Part shown: positions 26,279 to 34,705 of the stretch, one piece after another
How positions within the stretch are numbered: the stretch's first letter is position 1
Layout: every line of letters begins with the position of its first letter
Assembly (NCBI RefSeq): GCF_006715085.1
Contig: NZ_VFMM01000004.1
Span: forward strand, 744,001 to 808,000
Length of the DNA stretch: 64,000 nucleotides
Direction of reading: 5' to 3'
DNA from: Kribbella jejuensis
GTDB lineage: Bacteria; Actinomycetota; Actinomycetes; Propionibacteriales; Kribbellaceae
The notes under the pieces: model-generated
Database searches by the model: none
Told to the model about the DNA's origin: nothing
Seen by the model: the letters and a program-made list of their open reading frames with translations, nothing else
Program-made: the position numbers and the translations under genes

Positions 26279-26310
26279 GCGCCCACAGTAGTCATGGGCG
26301 CACGACCTGG
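26270..26310 (-). promoter_or_regulatory. Hairpin covering the SDR start codon, with a possible 6-codon leader ORF
   Basis: Arms 26270-26285 and 26295-26310 pair over 15 bp with a single mismatch and a 9-nt loop. On the minus strand it falls after the metalloprotease stop (26318) and includes the SDR ATG, so it may end the upstream transcript and also hide the SDR start. A tiny reading frame MTTVGA starts at 26295 in the hairpin and its stop overlaps the SDR start as ATGA. Confidence 0.6.
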
Positions 26311-26317
26311 TTGCGTA

Positions 26318-27763
26318 CTAGAGGATCTTGCGGGCCTTGAACGCGTCGGTCACCGTCTGCGCCGCGGCCTTCCCGTACATCAGCCGGGCGGCCTGGACGG
26401 TGTCCTGCGCCGCAGCCGCGAACGACGTGTCCGGGTCGTAGAAGAACGTCGCCTCGAGGATCAGCTTGTCCGCCTTGGCCCGGCCGAGGGACTTCTGGAT
26501 GTCCCAGAGCGCCCGCGACCAGATCTCGCCGTCGTCGTGGACCTCACCGTCGATGTCGTCGGTGGTCTTGGTCCCGTCGGTACGGCGCAGGCAGTGCGGC
26601 TCGTCGGTCGTGTACGACGTCGCGTCCCAGTCCATCACGCACGGCAGGTTGAAGCCCTTGCTCACCGGTACGGAGTTCGTCACGGCCCAGTAGTCGCCGA
26701 AGCCCTCGCCGATCGCGCCGGCCTGCTCCGACTCACCGAAGCCCGGCACCACGTCGTCCTGGATCGCGTGCCCGTACTCGTGCCAGATCACCTCGGCGTC
26801 TTCGGCATCGTCGACCCCGCCCTCACCGGTGGTGATCATGTCCGTCGACGGGTCGTAGAACGAGTTGTCCCCGGCGTACGTGTCGACGCTGAAGTCCTGC
26901 GACTCGTTGTTGACGTCGGTGAACCCGAGCTTCTGGATGTACTCCTGCGTCTGGTTGATGTGGTAGTACACCATCACCTGTTCGAACTTGTCGTTCGCGC
27001 GCTGGTAGACGAAGGTGTTGGTCTTGCTCTGGGCGATACCGCCCTTAGCTTCCTTGATGTTGACGTAGGAGCCGTCGAGCTTGCCGGAACCGTCCAGGTT
27101 GCGCAGGATCACGTTCTTCTGCGCGAGGAACAGAGCGTCCTGGTTCTTGTCGTTCATGTCGGTGAGCTTCTCGTTCTGCTCGCTCACCACCGGGTTCGGG
27201 TCGAACACCGAGCCGCGGCCGTCGATGTTGTCGCTGATCACCTTCGACTCGACGACACTGCCGGTCTTCGCGTCGACCAGCGACCGGCTCACACCTTCGG
27301 TCGAGCGGCTGGTGACGTTCCAGACCAGGCGGGCGTTCGGTCCGCCGATGACCGCGAGCTGCGCGGCGCCGCTCGTCGCGGCCGGTTGCCTCACCAGGCT
27401 CTTGTTCGGCCCGGCGTCCCGCTGCGCGCGAGCCGTGACGGTCGCATTCGCGGCCTGGGTCGCGGAGGCCGGAGCCACCTTCGCGTTGACGTCCAGGTTC
27501 GCCGGTACGGCGTCCCGGCCGTCAGCGATCTCGACGGCGCCGTTCTTGCCGACGTGCTTCGCGTAGTACCCGTTGACGACGGGCAGGCCCTTGAACGTCT
27601 GCTGGTACCAGTAATGCTTGCCGAGCAGCGATGTCTTGGTCTTGATCAACTTCAGGCCGTTTGGATTCGCCTGCGCGCCGGCGGCGCTTGTGAATGATAA
27701 CCCGAGCGAAACAGAGGCCAGTCCGACCGTGACGGCCAGCAGCGCCTTACGGCGTTTCGTCAT
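26318..27763 (-). CDS. Secreted gluzincin metalloprotease (fungalysin M36/thermolysin M4 type)
   Basis: 481-residue preproenzyme. A signal peptide covers residues 1-30 (KRRKALLAVTVGLASVSLGL, cleavage after AGA). An FTP-type propeptide follows to about residue 200 (WYQQTFKGLPVVNGYYAKHV), and the catalytic domain has zinc ligands HEYGH (328-332) and Glu353 in GEGFGDYWA. The VYYHINQTQEYIQKLGF segment is more fungalysin- than thermolysin-like. The start is ATG 27763; the in-frame extension to 27802 lacks signal-peptide sense. Likely an extracellular protein-degrading enzyme activated by propeptide removal. Confidence 0.93.
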   Translation of the reverse strand: MTKRRKALLAVTVGLASVSLGLSFTSAAGAQANPNGLKLIKTKTSLLGKHYWYQQTFKGLPVVNGYYAKHVGKNGAVEIADGRDAVPANLDVNAKVAPASATQAANATVTARAQRDAGPNKSLVRQPAATSGAAQLAVIGGPNARLVWNVTSRSTEGVSRSLVDAKTGSVVESKVISDNIDGRGSVFDPNPVVSEQNEKLTDMNDKNQDALFLAQKNVILRNLDGSGKLDGSYVNIKEAKGGIAQSKTNTFVYQRANDKFEQVMVYYHINQTQEYIQKLGFTDVNNESQDFSVDTYAGDNSFYDPSTDMITTGEGGVDDAEDAEVIWHEYGHAIQDDVVPGFGESEQAGAIGEGFGDYWAVTNSVPVSKGFNLPCVMDWDATSYTTDEPHCLRRTDGTKTTDDIDGEVHDDGEIWSRALWDIQKSLGRAKADKLILEATFFYDPDTSFAAAAQDTVQAARLMYGKAAAQTVTDAFKARKIL

Positions 27764-27835
27764 ACGTTTCCCTCCCACGTCCGTGTTGCGTAACGCAACC
27801 ACTACGGTCCGTCGAACCCTAGTTCCGCGCAGTAC

Positions 27836-28312
27836 TCACTGGGAAGCGGATCGTGACGTTGGCAAGGGAAAACCCTTGGCCGGGTACTCCCGCAGTACCA
27901 GCGAAGTGCTCACCGGCCCGAACCGGCCGATGCTGTCGACCACCTGCTCGAGCCGTCCGGCGTCGGTCGTGTGCACGTCGAGCAGGAAACAGTCCTCACC
28001 GGTCAGCCGGTACGTCGCGACGACCTCGGGCAGCGTCGCGAACAACTCGACCGCCTCGGCGATCCGGGCGTGCGACGTACGCAGCCGTACGACGGCGTGG
28101 ATGTTCAGCCCGATCCGCGCCGGGTCGACGACCGCCCGGTACCCGGTGATCGTCCCGGTCCGCTCGAGCCGCTGGATCCGCGCCGACACCGCCGGCTGCG
28201 ACAACCCCACCTTCCGCCCGATATCAGCCCCACTCAGCCGCCCGTCGGTCTGCAGGATCGCCAGGATCGCCCGATCGATCGAATCCAATGAACCAGTCGT
28301 TGCCTCGCTCAT
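27836..28312 (-). CDS. Lrp/AsnC-family transcriptional regulator
   Basis: 158 residues. The N-terminal winged HTH (LDSIDRAILAILQTDGRLSG, then VGLSQPAVSARIQRLE) is followed by a RAM/ACT-like ligand domain (VVRLRTSHARIAEAVELFAT). Such feast/famine regulators sense amino acids. It is divergent from the hydrolase at 28396 with 83 bp between, so it may control it, and lies 72 bp upstream of the metalloprotease on the same strand. Confidence 0.95.
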   Translation of the reverse strand: MSEATTGSLDSIDRAILAILQTDGRLSGADIGRKVGLSQPAVSARIQRLERTGTITGYRAVVDPARIGLNIHAVVRLRTSHARIAEAVELFATLPEVVATYRLTGEDCFLLDVHTTDAGRLEQVVDSIGRFGPVSTSLVLREYPAKGFPLPTSRSASQ

Positions 28313-28395
28313 CGACCTTCATTTCATCAGCTGACGCCGTCTTCCGGCGATGACTCCCCCATCATGGCAGCCATCCCACCCTTTATGGAGGCTCG

Positions 28396-28938
28396 ATGAC
28401 CTACATCATCATCCCCGGCCTGGACGGCTCCGACGAACACCACTGGCAATCCCACTGGGAGGCCACGCTCCCCGCCGTACGTATCCAGCCGACGTCCTGG
28501 ACGTCCCCCGACCTGACCGACTGGACCAACGCCATCACCCGAGCCGTCAACTCCGCCCCGACCCCCGTCACCTTCATAACCCACAGCCTCGGCTGCCACG
28601 CCGCAGCCCACTGGCTGACCACCCAAGACCCGAGCTTCGTCCGAGGCGCCTTCCTAGTAGCCCCACCAGACCCCCAAGCCCCCACCTTCCCCACCGCCCG
28701 CCTCCCAACCTTCACCTCCCTACCAACCCACCCCCTCCCCGTCCCCGCCCTCCTCCTAGCCAGCACCAACGACCCCTACTGCCCCCTCCCCACCGCCACC
28801 CACCTCTCCAAAGCCTGGAACGCCCCGCTAATCCCCCTGCCCAACCTCGGCCACATCAACAGCACCACCAACCTCGCCGCCTGGCCCCAAGGCCGCCACC
28901 TCCTAACGGCCTTCGAGGCCGGCCTGAGCGACCGCTAA
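28396..28938 (+). CDS. RBBP9/YdeN-family serine hydrolase
   Basis: 180-residue small alpha/beta hydrolase. The opening IIPGLDGSDEHHWQSHWE, nucleophile elbow THSLGC, Asp-containing strand ASTNDPYCP and LGHIN His are all typical of RBBP9/YdeN proteins; substrates are poorly known. The ribosome-binding sequence GGAGG is present before ATG 28396. The coding strand is strikingly C-rich (many CCC, ACC and CTC codons), clearly unlike most neighbours. Followed by a long hairpin. Confidence 0.93.
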   Translation: MTYIIIPGLDGSDEHHWQSHWEATLPAVRIQPTSWTSPDLTDWTNAITRAVNSAPTPVTFITHSLGCHAAAHWLTTQDPSFVRGAFLVAPPDPQAPTFPTARLPTFTSLPTHPLPVPALLLASTNDPYCPLPTATHLSKAWNAPLIPLPNLGHINSTTNLAAWPQGRHLLTAFEAGLSDR

Positions 28939-28941
28939 AGC

Positions 28942-28976
28942 ACTACAGCCCGACCCCAAAGGGGCCGAGCTGTAGT
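28942..28976 (+). terminator. Terminator after the RBBP9-like hydrolase
   Basis: Sixteen-base arms (28942-28957 and 28961-28976) pair with two mismatches around an AAA loop, starting 4 nt after the stop codon. It may act on both strands. Confidence 0.75.
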
Positions 28977-28985
28977 ACCTCGCAC

Positions 28986-29144
28986 TTACGAACGCCGAAC
29001 CTGCAAAAGCAGGGCCGACCCCGCAGCCACAAGCGGCAAAAGCCCCGGACAGAACACCCCGACCACGGCAACAACGATCAGGACAACCTGAGCAGCCCGC
29101 CGAAGCAGACCAATCAAACTCCCCATCAACAAAGAAAGCACCAT
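28986..29144 (-). CDS. Possible small hydrophobic protein (52 aa)
   Basis: Short open frame beginning at ATG 29144 (or GTG 29165, giving 59 aa) and ending with TAA. The product is almost wholly hydrophobic, with one clear membrane span (QVVLIVVAVVGVFCPGLLPL) and a basic C-terminus (QVRRS). No convincing ribosome-binding site is seen, and third-position GC is lower than in neighbours. It could equally be chance in a GT-rich strand. Confidence 0.3.
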   Translation of the reverse strand: MVLSLLMGSLIGLLRRAAQVVLIVVAVVGVFCPGLLPLVAAGSALLLQVRRS

Positions 29145-29509
29145 GTGGTACTTCTGTCTTTTCACATAGGGCTAGCAGGACCGACGCCAGCCGGGCGCGT
29201 GCTCCTGTATGGTTCTGATGTCGACGGAGGTGCGCTAACACCGACGATGTCGATGAGGCCGCGGCGCATACAACGGATCGAGCTCCGTGCGCCGCGGTCT
29301 GCTTGTGTCCGGAGATTCACCGGGGCCGGCGCGGCCCGAACGCCGTTCGATCGCTCGAGCGTGGATCAAGGTATGTAGGCGCCGATACCTCGCACACGGT
29401 CTTACACAACTATTTTCTGCATATCAACTGTTCGCTCCGCGCGTTCCTCGACGCAGAACAGCAGATTCCGGCGAGTGGACCGGACGTCACCGAAGCGTAG
29501 GCTGACCGC
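29145..29509. other. Gene-poor, lower-GC stretch with one long hairpin
   Basis: No supported gene here. The DNA is visibly less GC-rich than elsewhere (for example around 29395-29435). It contains an inverted repeat with perfect 10-bp arms at 29259-29268 and 29288-29297 and a small inner stem. Short frames such as 29287-29505 look like chance or decayed sequence. It separates the RBBP9-like gene from the secretion-like cluster. Confidence 0.5.
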
Positions 29510-30568
29510 TCAGTGATTACCCCACGCCGCCGGAGGAATTCCAGCCGCCTGCTCGATTGTGTGTACGCGCTCAACGAGCGACGGCGTACTCGACATCACC
29601 TGCGCTCGTCTGCTTCCGTCCCGGCCGAGGCTCTGCTGATGCTGCATCTGCCAGCCATACAGAACCTGTACCAGTGTTGTGCCGTACCCGAGCATCGCAG
29701 CCTTCTTGTCTGCCTCCTTGACGCGCCAACGACTCAGCCAAGCGAGCAGCGGTGGAGCGATGAATGGGGTCAGAAAAAGAATCGGCCACACATAACCGTG
29801 GCCGAACGTGATCGCTGCCAGCACAATGCCGGCGTAGGCCATAACCATGAATCCACCAATGACACATCCGAGCGCTGGCACACGCCGCATCAGGCGTGCG
29901 ACCGCCCGCACCACAATCAAGCCACCGCGCGCTGGGATCGAGTACCAGAAGTCAATCAAGCTCAGCCAGGCCCGACCGCCCAAATGGTGACTCAGTTCGT
30001 GAGCGAGCGCCGCCTCCAGATGCTGGGGAGGCAGCGTGTACAAAGCCCAGCGGGTCACCCCAACCGTATGACCAGGAGTCGGGGTCGCGTTCACTTCGTC
30101 GGATTCCTGGATCCACAGCGAGAATCGTCCATGGACGACGCCGGCTCGCTGAAGCAACTGATGCCATACCGGAGCAAGCCGCTGCTGTTCGATCAGAGTC
30201 GGCTTGCGGAGCCGGAAGAGATGCTTCGCCAGAAGCTCCTCCGTGGAGGGTGCAAAGATCAACGCCCCAGAGAGGATCCACACAGCGATAACGATCCAGC
30301 CCCAGCCGAAGCCGATCGCCCCCGCGACCCAAACAACCAGAACCAAGCTCCAAAAGAACCAGGGAACGGCCGACAGGAGTGCGGTCCATGCAGACGCCTC
30401 TGGCAAGGCCCGGTCCCGATGGTCCGACCGCGTCCCGTCAGGTCCTGGCAACTGCGGCGGCCTGGGCGGAAAGGGATGACCGTGTTCAGGATGACCCGGA
30501 GGCGGAACCTGGTTGGGACCTGGGCCCTCTGCACCGTTCTGGTTGTAGGGATCACCAGGGCCGGTCAT
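29510..30568 (-). CDS. M48-family membrane metalloprotease
   Basis: 352 residues. A Pro/Gly-rich cytosolic N-terminus (1-60) is followed by two membrane helices (about 62-105), a zinc site HELSHH (AHELSHHLGG) with the likely third ligand Glu in KEADKKA, and further helices (about 230-285). M48/HtpX-type enzymes degrade or mature membrane proteins. It is the last gene of the T4SS-like minus-strand cluster, 39 bp after the cell-wall hydrolase gene, and its Pro-rich N-terminus resembles those of the cluster's other proteins. Possible role: quality control or maturation of the apparatus. GC looks lower than the window norm. Confidence 0.9.
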   Translation of the reverse strand: MTGPGDPYNQNGAEGPGPNQVPPPGHPEHGHPFPPRPPQLPGPDGTRSDHRDRALPEASAWTALLSAVPWFFWSLVLVVWVAGAIGFGWGWIVIAVWILSGALIFAPSTEELLAKHLFRLRKPTLIEQQRLAPVWHQLLQRAGVVHGRFSLWIQESDEVNATPTPGHTVGVTRWALYTLPPQHLEAALAHELSHHLGGRAWLSLIDFWYSIPARGGLIVVRAVARLMRRVPALGCVIGGFMVMAYAGIVLAAITFGHGYVWPILFLTPFIAPPLLAWLSRWRVKEADKKAAMLGYGTTLVQVLYGWQMQHQQSLGRDGSRRAQVMSSTPSLVERVHTIEQAAGIPPAAWGNH

Positions 30569-30607
30569 CGGCTCTCCTATCGATCTGGGCAGATGTCTTG
30601 TCCATTA

Positions 30608-31753
30608 TCAGTACAGGGAGACGTGGACGTGGTCGAAGTGGCCGCCGGTGGCGTCGGTGGGGTTGTAGACGCCGCCGCCGTTGTAGGGGATCCAGGTGCC
30701 GCGGCGGGCTGACCAGATCTTGCCGTACCAGATGACGTAGTGGACGCCCGTCTGGCCGGCGGTCTTGACGGCCCAGTTGGCGATCTGGTCGCCGCGGGTG
30801 CGGGCGGGGGGCGACTTCCGGGCGTCGGCACCGACCATGACGTCGCACGCTTTGCCGCGCGGGTGATCGCTGGTCGGGTTCCACGCGTGTGCGTCCCAGC
30901 AGCTCATGCTGAGCGCGCCGAGGTTCTTGCGGGCTTCTGCGACCCACGCCGCGGTACGCGGAGTGACCAGCCCGCCCGTACCGGTCGGGTCCTTGATCGT
31001 CGCCGTTTGTTCCGGCCACACACCGTTGACGGGTTTTCCGGCTGTCAGTCCGCCCGACTGGTCGCAGTTGTCGTCCTGAACGCCGTCAACAACCGAACCG
31101 CCCTGCGGCGCGTCCGCCCGCCCGGCGTACGGGTTACCGGCCCGGGTGAGGTCGATGCCCGCGGCCGCAGCAATGTCACGAGCCTCCGACTCGCGTTGTG
31201 CGTACCGATCAGGGAACGCGGACACCTGGACGGCTTGCGCCGCATCGCCGAGCGCCATCGATGGCCACCCGTTGATGTCCACCAGGCCCGGCGGAGATGG
31301 CGGGCCCTTCCCACCGAAGAACGCGTTGATCGCGTACTCCGGCGTCTTGGTGATCTGGTCGGCCGTGCCCCACCCCGCCGAGGGTCGTTGCTGGAAAAGA
31401 CCAACCGAGTCACTGTCGCCGTACGTAAGGTTCTGCAGGTCTGACTCGACCAGCGCCGTCATCAACGCGACCAACGTCGCCTTGCCCGGCAGACCGCGCT
31501 TCACCGCGACGCTGTCGATCAGCTTCGCCCATCCAATCTGAGTCTCGCGGAGCGGACCGTTCGGATTCGGGTCGCCGCCTTGACCTGGGATACCGGTACT
31601 GCAAGCGGCCTGCGTCGTCGTACCGCCGCCGAAGGGCGCGAGCATCAACAGGCTCGCGACGCCGATCAGCGCCAGCGCGACCGCCCCCTTGGCGAACCAT
31701 CCCCGGCGCGCGACCGAGAGGAAGCCACGACCGAGATCACCCTCGTCGAACAT
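30608..31753 (-). CDS. Membrane-anchored lytic transglycosylase-like / VanY-like cell-wall hydrolase
   Basis: 381 residues. A short cytosolic end and one membrane helix (about 22-42) are followed by an Slt/NlpC-like lytic domain (VALMTALVESDLQNLTYGDS, SVGLFQQRP, catalytic Glu in VESDL). The C-terminal domain of about 110 residues has SDHPRGKACDVM and HFDHVHVSLY, the zinc-binding pattern of ARB-07466/VanY-type carboxypeptidases. Two-domain hydrolases of this kind open peptidoglycan for Gram-positive conjugation machines. It sits within the cluster, 15 bp downstream of the VirB8-like gene. Confidence 0.9.
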   Translation of the reverse strand: MFDEGDLGRGFLSVARRGWFAKGAVALALIGVASLLMLAPFGGGTTTQAACSTGIPGQGGDPNPNGPLRETQIGWAKLIDSVAVKRGLPGKATLVALMTALVESDLQNLTYGDSDSVGLFQQRPSAGWGTADQITKTPEYAINAFFGGKGPPSPPGLVDINGWPSMALGDAAQAVQVSAFPDRYAQRESEARDIAAAAGIDLTRAGNPYAGRADAPQGGSVVDGVQDDNCDQSGGLTAGKPVNGVWPEQTATIKDPTGTGGLVTPRTAAWVAEARKNLGALSMSCWDAHAWNPTSDHPRGKACDVMVGADARKSPPARTRGDQIANWAVKTAGQTGVHYVIWYGKIWSARRGTWIPYNGGGVYNPTDATGGHFDHVHVSLY

Positions 31754-31768
31754 CCCAGTCCCCTGCCG

Positions 31769-32680
31769 TCATGGTCCGGTACCACCAGACACATCGCTAA
31801 TCACCCATTGGCCGTTCTGGTTGGTCAGCGTGACGAGCAGGGGAACGTCGAACCGCTGGGCATGTTTTCCGGTGACGTCGATGGTGATCTTCACGAAGCG
31901 AGTGATCCGGCTAGGAGTGTCGACCGGCGCATCCGCGGTGGCCGGCGGTGCGCTGACCGGTGCTGACAACACGGTCGACTTCCCGCCGTCGTTCTTGAGC
32001 GCGTCGTACGTCGGATCTCCCGCAGCTGTGAAGCTCGAGGCGACCTCGTCAGTCATGTACTTCGCGCACTTCTCCACCAGCGCGGCGTAGGTTTCGGCGC
32101 TCGGGTCACGGGTGTAGAAGGCTCGCGCCCACGTACCTACTACGTCGTTCGCCAGCGCGATGTCGTCGGCCGATGGACGTTGGCTCACTGGCGGTGGAGT
32201 GGTGAGCGGGGTCGTGATCGGCGCAGTCCCTTGGTTGGCTTGGCTTGCCGGAGCAGTTGGGAGCACCACCGAGCGCCCAGGCGTCAGGATGCTGATCGGG
32301 GAACCGTCGTCCTTGCTCTTGCCGCCGAGCAGGCGCGGAAGTCCACCGCCCACGCCGAGAATGACGACGGCGACGATGACAACGAGTACGACGATGGCGG
32401 CCGGACTTGTCGGCTCCGCCTGACGTTGGCTGCGCAGGAACGCCATCCGTTGGGCGTGATCGTCACGCCGCCAGTTCTTCTTGGCGCGACGCCGCTGGCG
32501 GCCGTTGAGGTCGTCGAGCTCCTCGGGGTAGTCGTAGTCGTTGCTCATCAACGACCGCCAGCTGTCCGGTGCATCCGGGCGGCTGCGGTCGGCGTCCGAG
32601 TTTCTTGGGTCAGTCGCAGGATGGCGTGACTGACCAGCGCCTTCTCTACGGTCCTGTGGCGAACCTGAATTCCGGGACAT
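31769..32680 (-). CDS. Single-pass membrane protein, VirB8-like secretion component
   Basis: 303 residues: a charged cytosolic N-terminus with an Arg/Lys cluster (NGRQRRRAKKNWRRDDH), one membrane helix (about 95-118, AIVVLVVIVAVVILGVGGGL), a Thr/Pro linker, and an external domain of about 150 residues ending in a beta-rich segment (VPLLVTLTNQNGQWVISDV) of NTF2/VirB8 character. The topology matches VirB8-like assembly factors, but sequence similarity is not obvious, so this is an inference from topology and context. MSNDYDYPEE (ATG 32548) is an alternative start. The stop of this gene is 15 bp from the next start. Confidence 0.82.
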   Translation of the reverse strand: MSRNSGSPQDRREGAGQSRHPATDPRNSDADRSRPDAPDSWRSLMSNDYDYPEELDDLNGRQRRRAKKNWRRDDHAQRMAFLRSQRQAEPTSPAAIVVLVVIVAVVILGVGGGLPRLLGGKSKDDGSPISILTPGRSVVLPTAPASQANQGTAPITTPLTTPPPVSQRPSADDIALANDVVGTWARAFYTRDPSAETYAALVEKCAKYMTDEVASSFTAAGDPTYDALKNDGGKSTVLSAPVSAPPATADAPVDTPSRITRFVKITIDVTGKHAQRFDVPLLVTLTNQNGQWVISDVSGGTGP

Positions 32681-32686
32681 CTGCCA

Positions 32687-34705
32687 TCACCTGCGCGTCG
32701 GTACGTGCACCGTCACGCCGTCCTTGCTGACGGCCGAGTAGTCCCGGAACCGCCTGGACTGCGACGGCACCGCCTTCCGCCGCGCCCGCTGCCCCTTCGG
32801 CGGCCCTTCCCGCAAACTCGCGGAATGCGTATGAATCCGAGGCTCGTACCGAACGTCATTAGGACTCGCCGCCACAGGCCGCCGAGAATGCCGAGCCTTC
32901 TGCCCGTCGGCGGACGCACTCCGAGAATTGCCGGAGGCGGAACCCGTTGGAACGGCAACACCAGAAGTCGTCACCGTGATCGTTCGCCTCTTACCGGTTT
33001 CACCCGACTGCGAGCGGGCCCGAGCCAAGTTGAGCGCCGAGGTGCCGCGAACTGGCCCGGCGGGCGCTGTGACGCGACTGTCTGAGCCCGCAGCGGCCGG
33101 TCCACCCAACAGCCCACCGCTCCCTGGAGCCGAGTTGCCAGTACCGCCATCGGCCCGACGTCTGTCCGACCCGGATGTCAGCTCATATGGCGAACCGGCG
33201 GTCGAACCCCTGGACAGCGAACCAACAACCGGCGCCTGGCGGTAAACGCGCACGGATGAAACTCGTTGTGAGGTCGCGTCCGACGACCGGGTGCGATCAC
33301 GACTGCGCTCAGCAGGCGCCGGCGCGGGGCTGCGGCTGCCGAGCGCGTTCATCACACGTTTGACCGCGCTCGTAGCACCACGCCGCGCGAGTCCGCCAAG
33401 CATGATGCTGCCGGTCCCCGGCCGCATCATTGTTGTCAAGCTGTCGAGCAATCGGCGGAGCCGGAAGCCCACTATCAGGACGACGATCGCCAATCCGGTG
33501 ACCGGCAACCAACCGAGGGGGCCGCTGAGCGTGAAGACAGCTGTCACCAGGGTCAAGGCCGTCCCGAAGACAAGCATCGCCAGGAACGACTGCAAGACGA
33601 GGCCGACCAAAGCCTCGAACCAGTTCAACCCCCATTGCCGCGGCCGACCGGGGATGATCCAGAGGCAGGCGAAGAATACCCCAACGACCAAGAGAAGTAA
33701 TGCGCCGATGAAGGCCATGAGCGCCGTGAAGGCCAGGCCGATGTTCAGGAACCCGAAAAGCGTGGCCGCAATCGCTGCGAGCATCACCACAGCTGTACGG
33801 CCGAACGGATTATCACCCTTGATCCATTTAACCGTCGGAGCGTCGTTACCACCCTCGGCGGGCACGATGACCTTGTTGACGTAGTCCTTCCGCGCATCCG
33901 CGCTGACTCCAACGTCGAGCATGCCCTTGCCGTAACGCTCACATGCCGAAATAGATCCGAACTCCGCGATACACCAAGGCGTGACCGCGAAGCCTCTCCA
34001 GCTCGCGTCAGCAGACTTCCGGAGCAGGGTGTCCCGGGGTGTTCCTGTAAATCCCGGTTCTGGCCAGGGAATAGGACTCTGAATCGTCGGCCCAAGGGCA
34101 TCGGATGATGCGCTCATGACCGCGCTTGCACCCATCTGACGCGCGCCGTCGACGCCGCGCAGCCAGGTTGCTGGAGCCAGCGCGAAACTGATGCTGAGCA
34201 CTCCCGCGACCAGCACCCACACCATCTGTCCCAACGCGCTGCCGGTCGCTCGTCGCTGTGTGTATGCCGCGACCGCGCCAAAAGCGAGGGCCGACGGCAA
34301 CAACCAGCCGACCAACTGAGTACCAGTGGCACCGATGGTCGTCGACGTCGCATCAGTGAGCGGCTTTACATCGGTAAATGAGAAGAGCCACCAACCGACC
34401 GAGATCGCCGCACGAGTGATTGCCAGGATGTACATCATCACGATGTAGGCGTACCCGTTGAAAATCATGTTGAAGGTGTCACTGAGCCCGGTATCGAAGT
34501 CCAGCCCGTAATCCATTGGGCTGTACTGCTCGAACAAGGTTCGGGTGTCGCCGTGGGTCAAGTCCGGGGTAGGCAGCAAGTCCGCAAATCCGGTGGGGTT
34601 CGTCGGACCGGGTTTGGGATCGGCGGCCAGTGCCAGTTGCGACGTGATGATCAAGGAAAACGCGATGATGGTGGCCGCGGTTTGGAGGCGGCGGCGCCAC
34701 GTCAT
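32687..34705 (-). CDS. Polytopic membrane protein, VirB6/TrbL-like channel component
   Basis: 672 residues. It has an N-terminal signal sequence (RRRLQTAATIIAFSLIITSQ, ending ALAAD), about seven hydrophobic helices between residues 75 and 440 (for example GYAYIVMMYILAITRAAISV and TALMAFIGALLLLVVGVFFA), then a basic, Ser/Arg-rich disordered tail of about 220 residues. Size, topology and position directly after the VirB4-like gene (ATGA overlap, 34702-34705) match VirB6/TrbL pore proteins of Gram-positive T4SS. The first half of the coding DNA looks less GC-rich than the ATPase gene. Confidence 0.85.
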   Translation of the reverse strand: MTWRRRLQTAATIIAFSLIITSQLALAADPKPGPTNPTGFADLLPTPDLTHGDTRTLFEQYSPMDYGLDFDTGLSDTFNMIFNGYAYIVMMYILAITRAAISVGWWLFSFTDVKPLTDATSTTIGATGTQLVGWLLPSALAFGAVAAYTQRRATGSALGQMVWVLVAGVLSISFALAPATWLRGVDGARQMGASAVMSASSDALGPTIQSPIPWPEPGFTGTPRDTLLRKSADASWRGFAVTPWCIAEFGSISACERYGKGMLDVGVSADARKDYVNKVIVPAEGGNDAPTVKWIKGDNPFGRTAVVMLAAIAATLFGFLNIGLAFTALMAFIGALLLLVVGVFFACLWIIPGRPRQWGLNWFEALVGLVLQSFLAMLVFGTALTLVTAVFTLSGPLGWLPVTGLAIVVLIVGFRLRRLLDSLTTMMRPGTGSIMLGGLARRGATSAVKRVMNALGSRSPAPAPAERSRDRTRSSDATSQRVSSVRVYRQAPVVGSLSRGSTAGSPYELTSGSDRRRADGGTGNSAPGSGGLLGGPAAAGSDSRVTAPAGPVRGTSALNLARARSQSGETGKRRTITVTTSGVAVPTGSASGNSRSASADGQKARHSRRPVAASPNDVRYEPRIHTHSASLREGPPKGQRARRKAVPSQSRRFRDYSAVSKDGVTVHVPTRR

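Noticed and set aside
29287..29505. 72-codon plus-strand frame in the gene-poor gap
   Set aside because: Starts in a hairpin arm, lacks a ribosome-binding site and gives an Arg-rich product with no motif.
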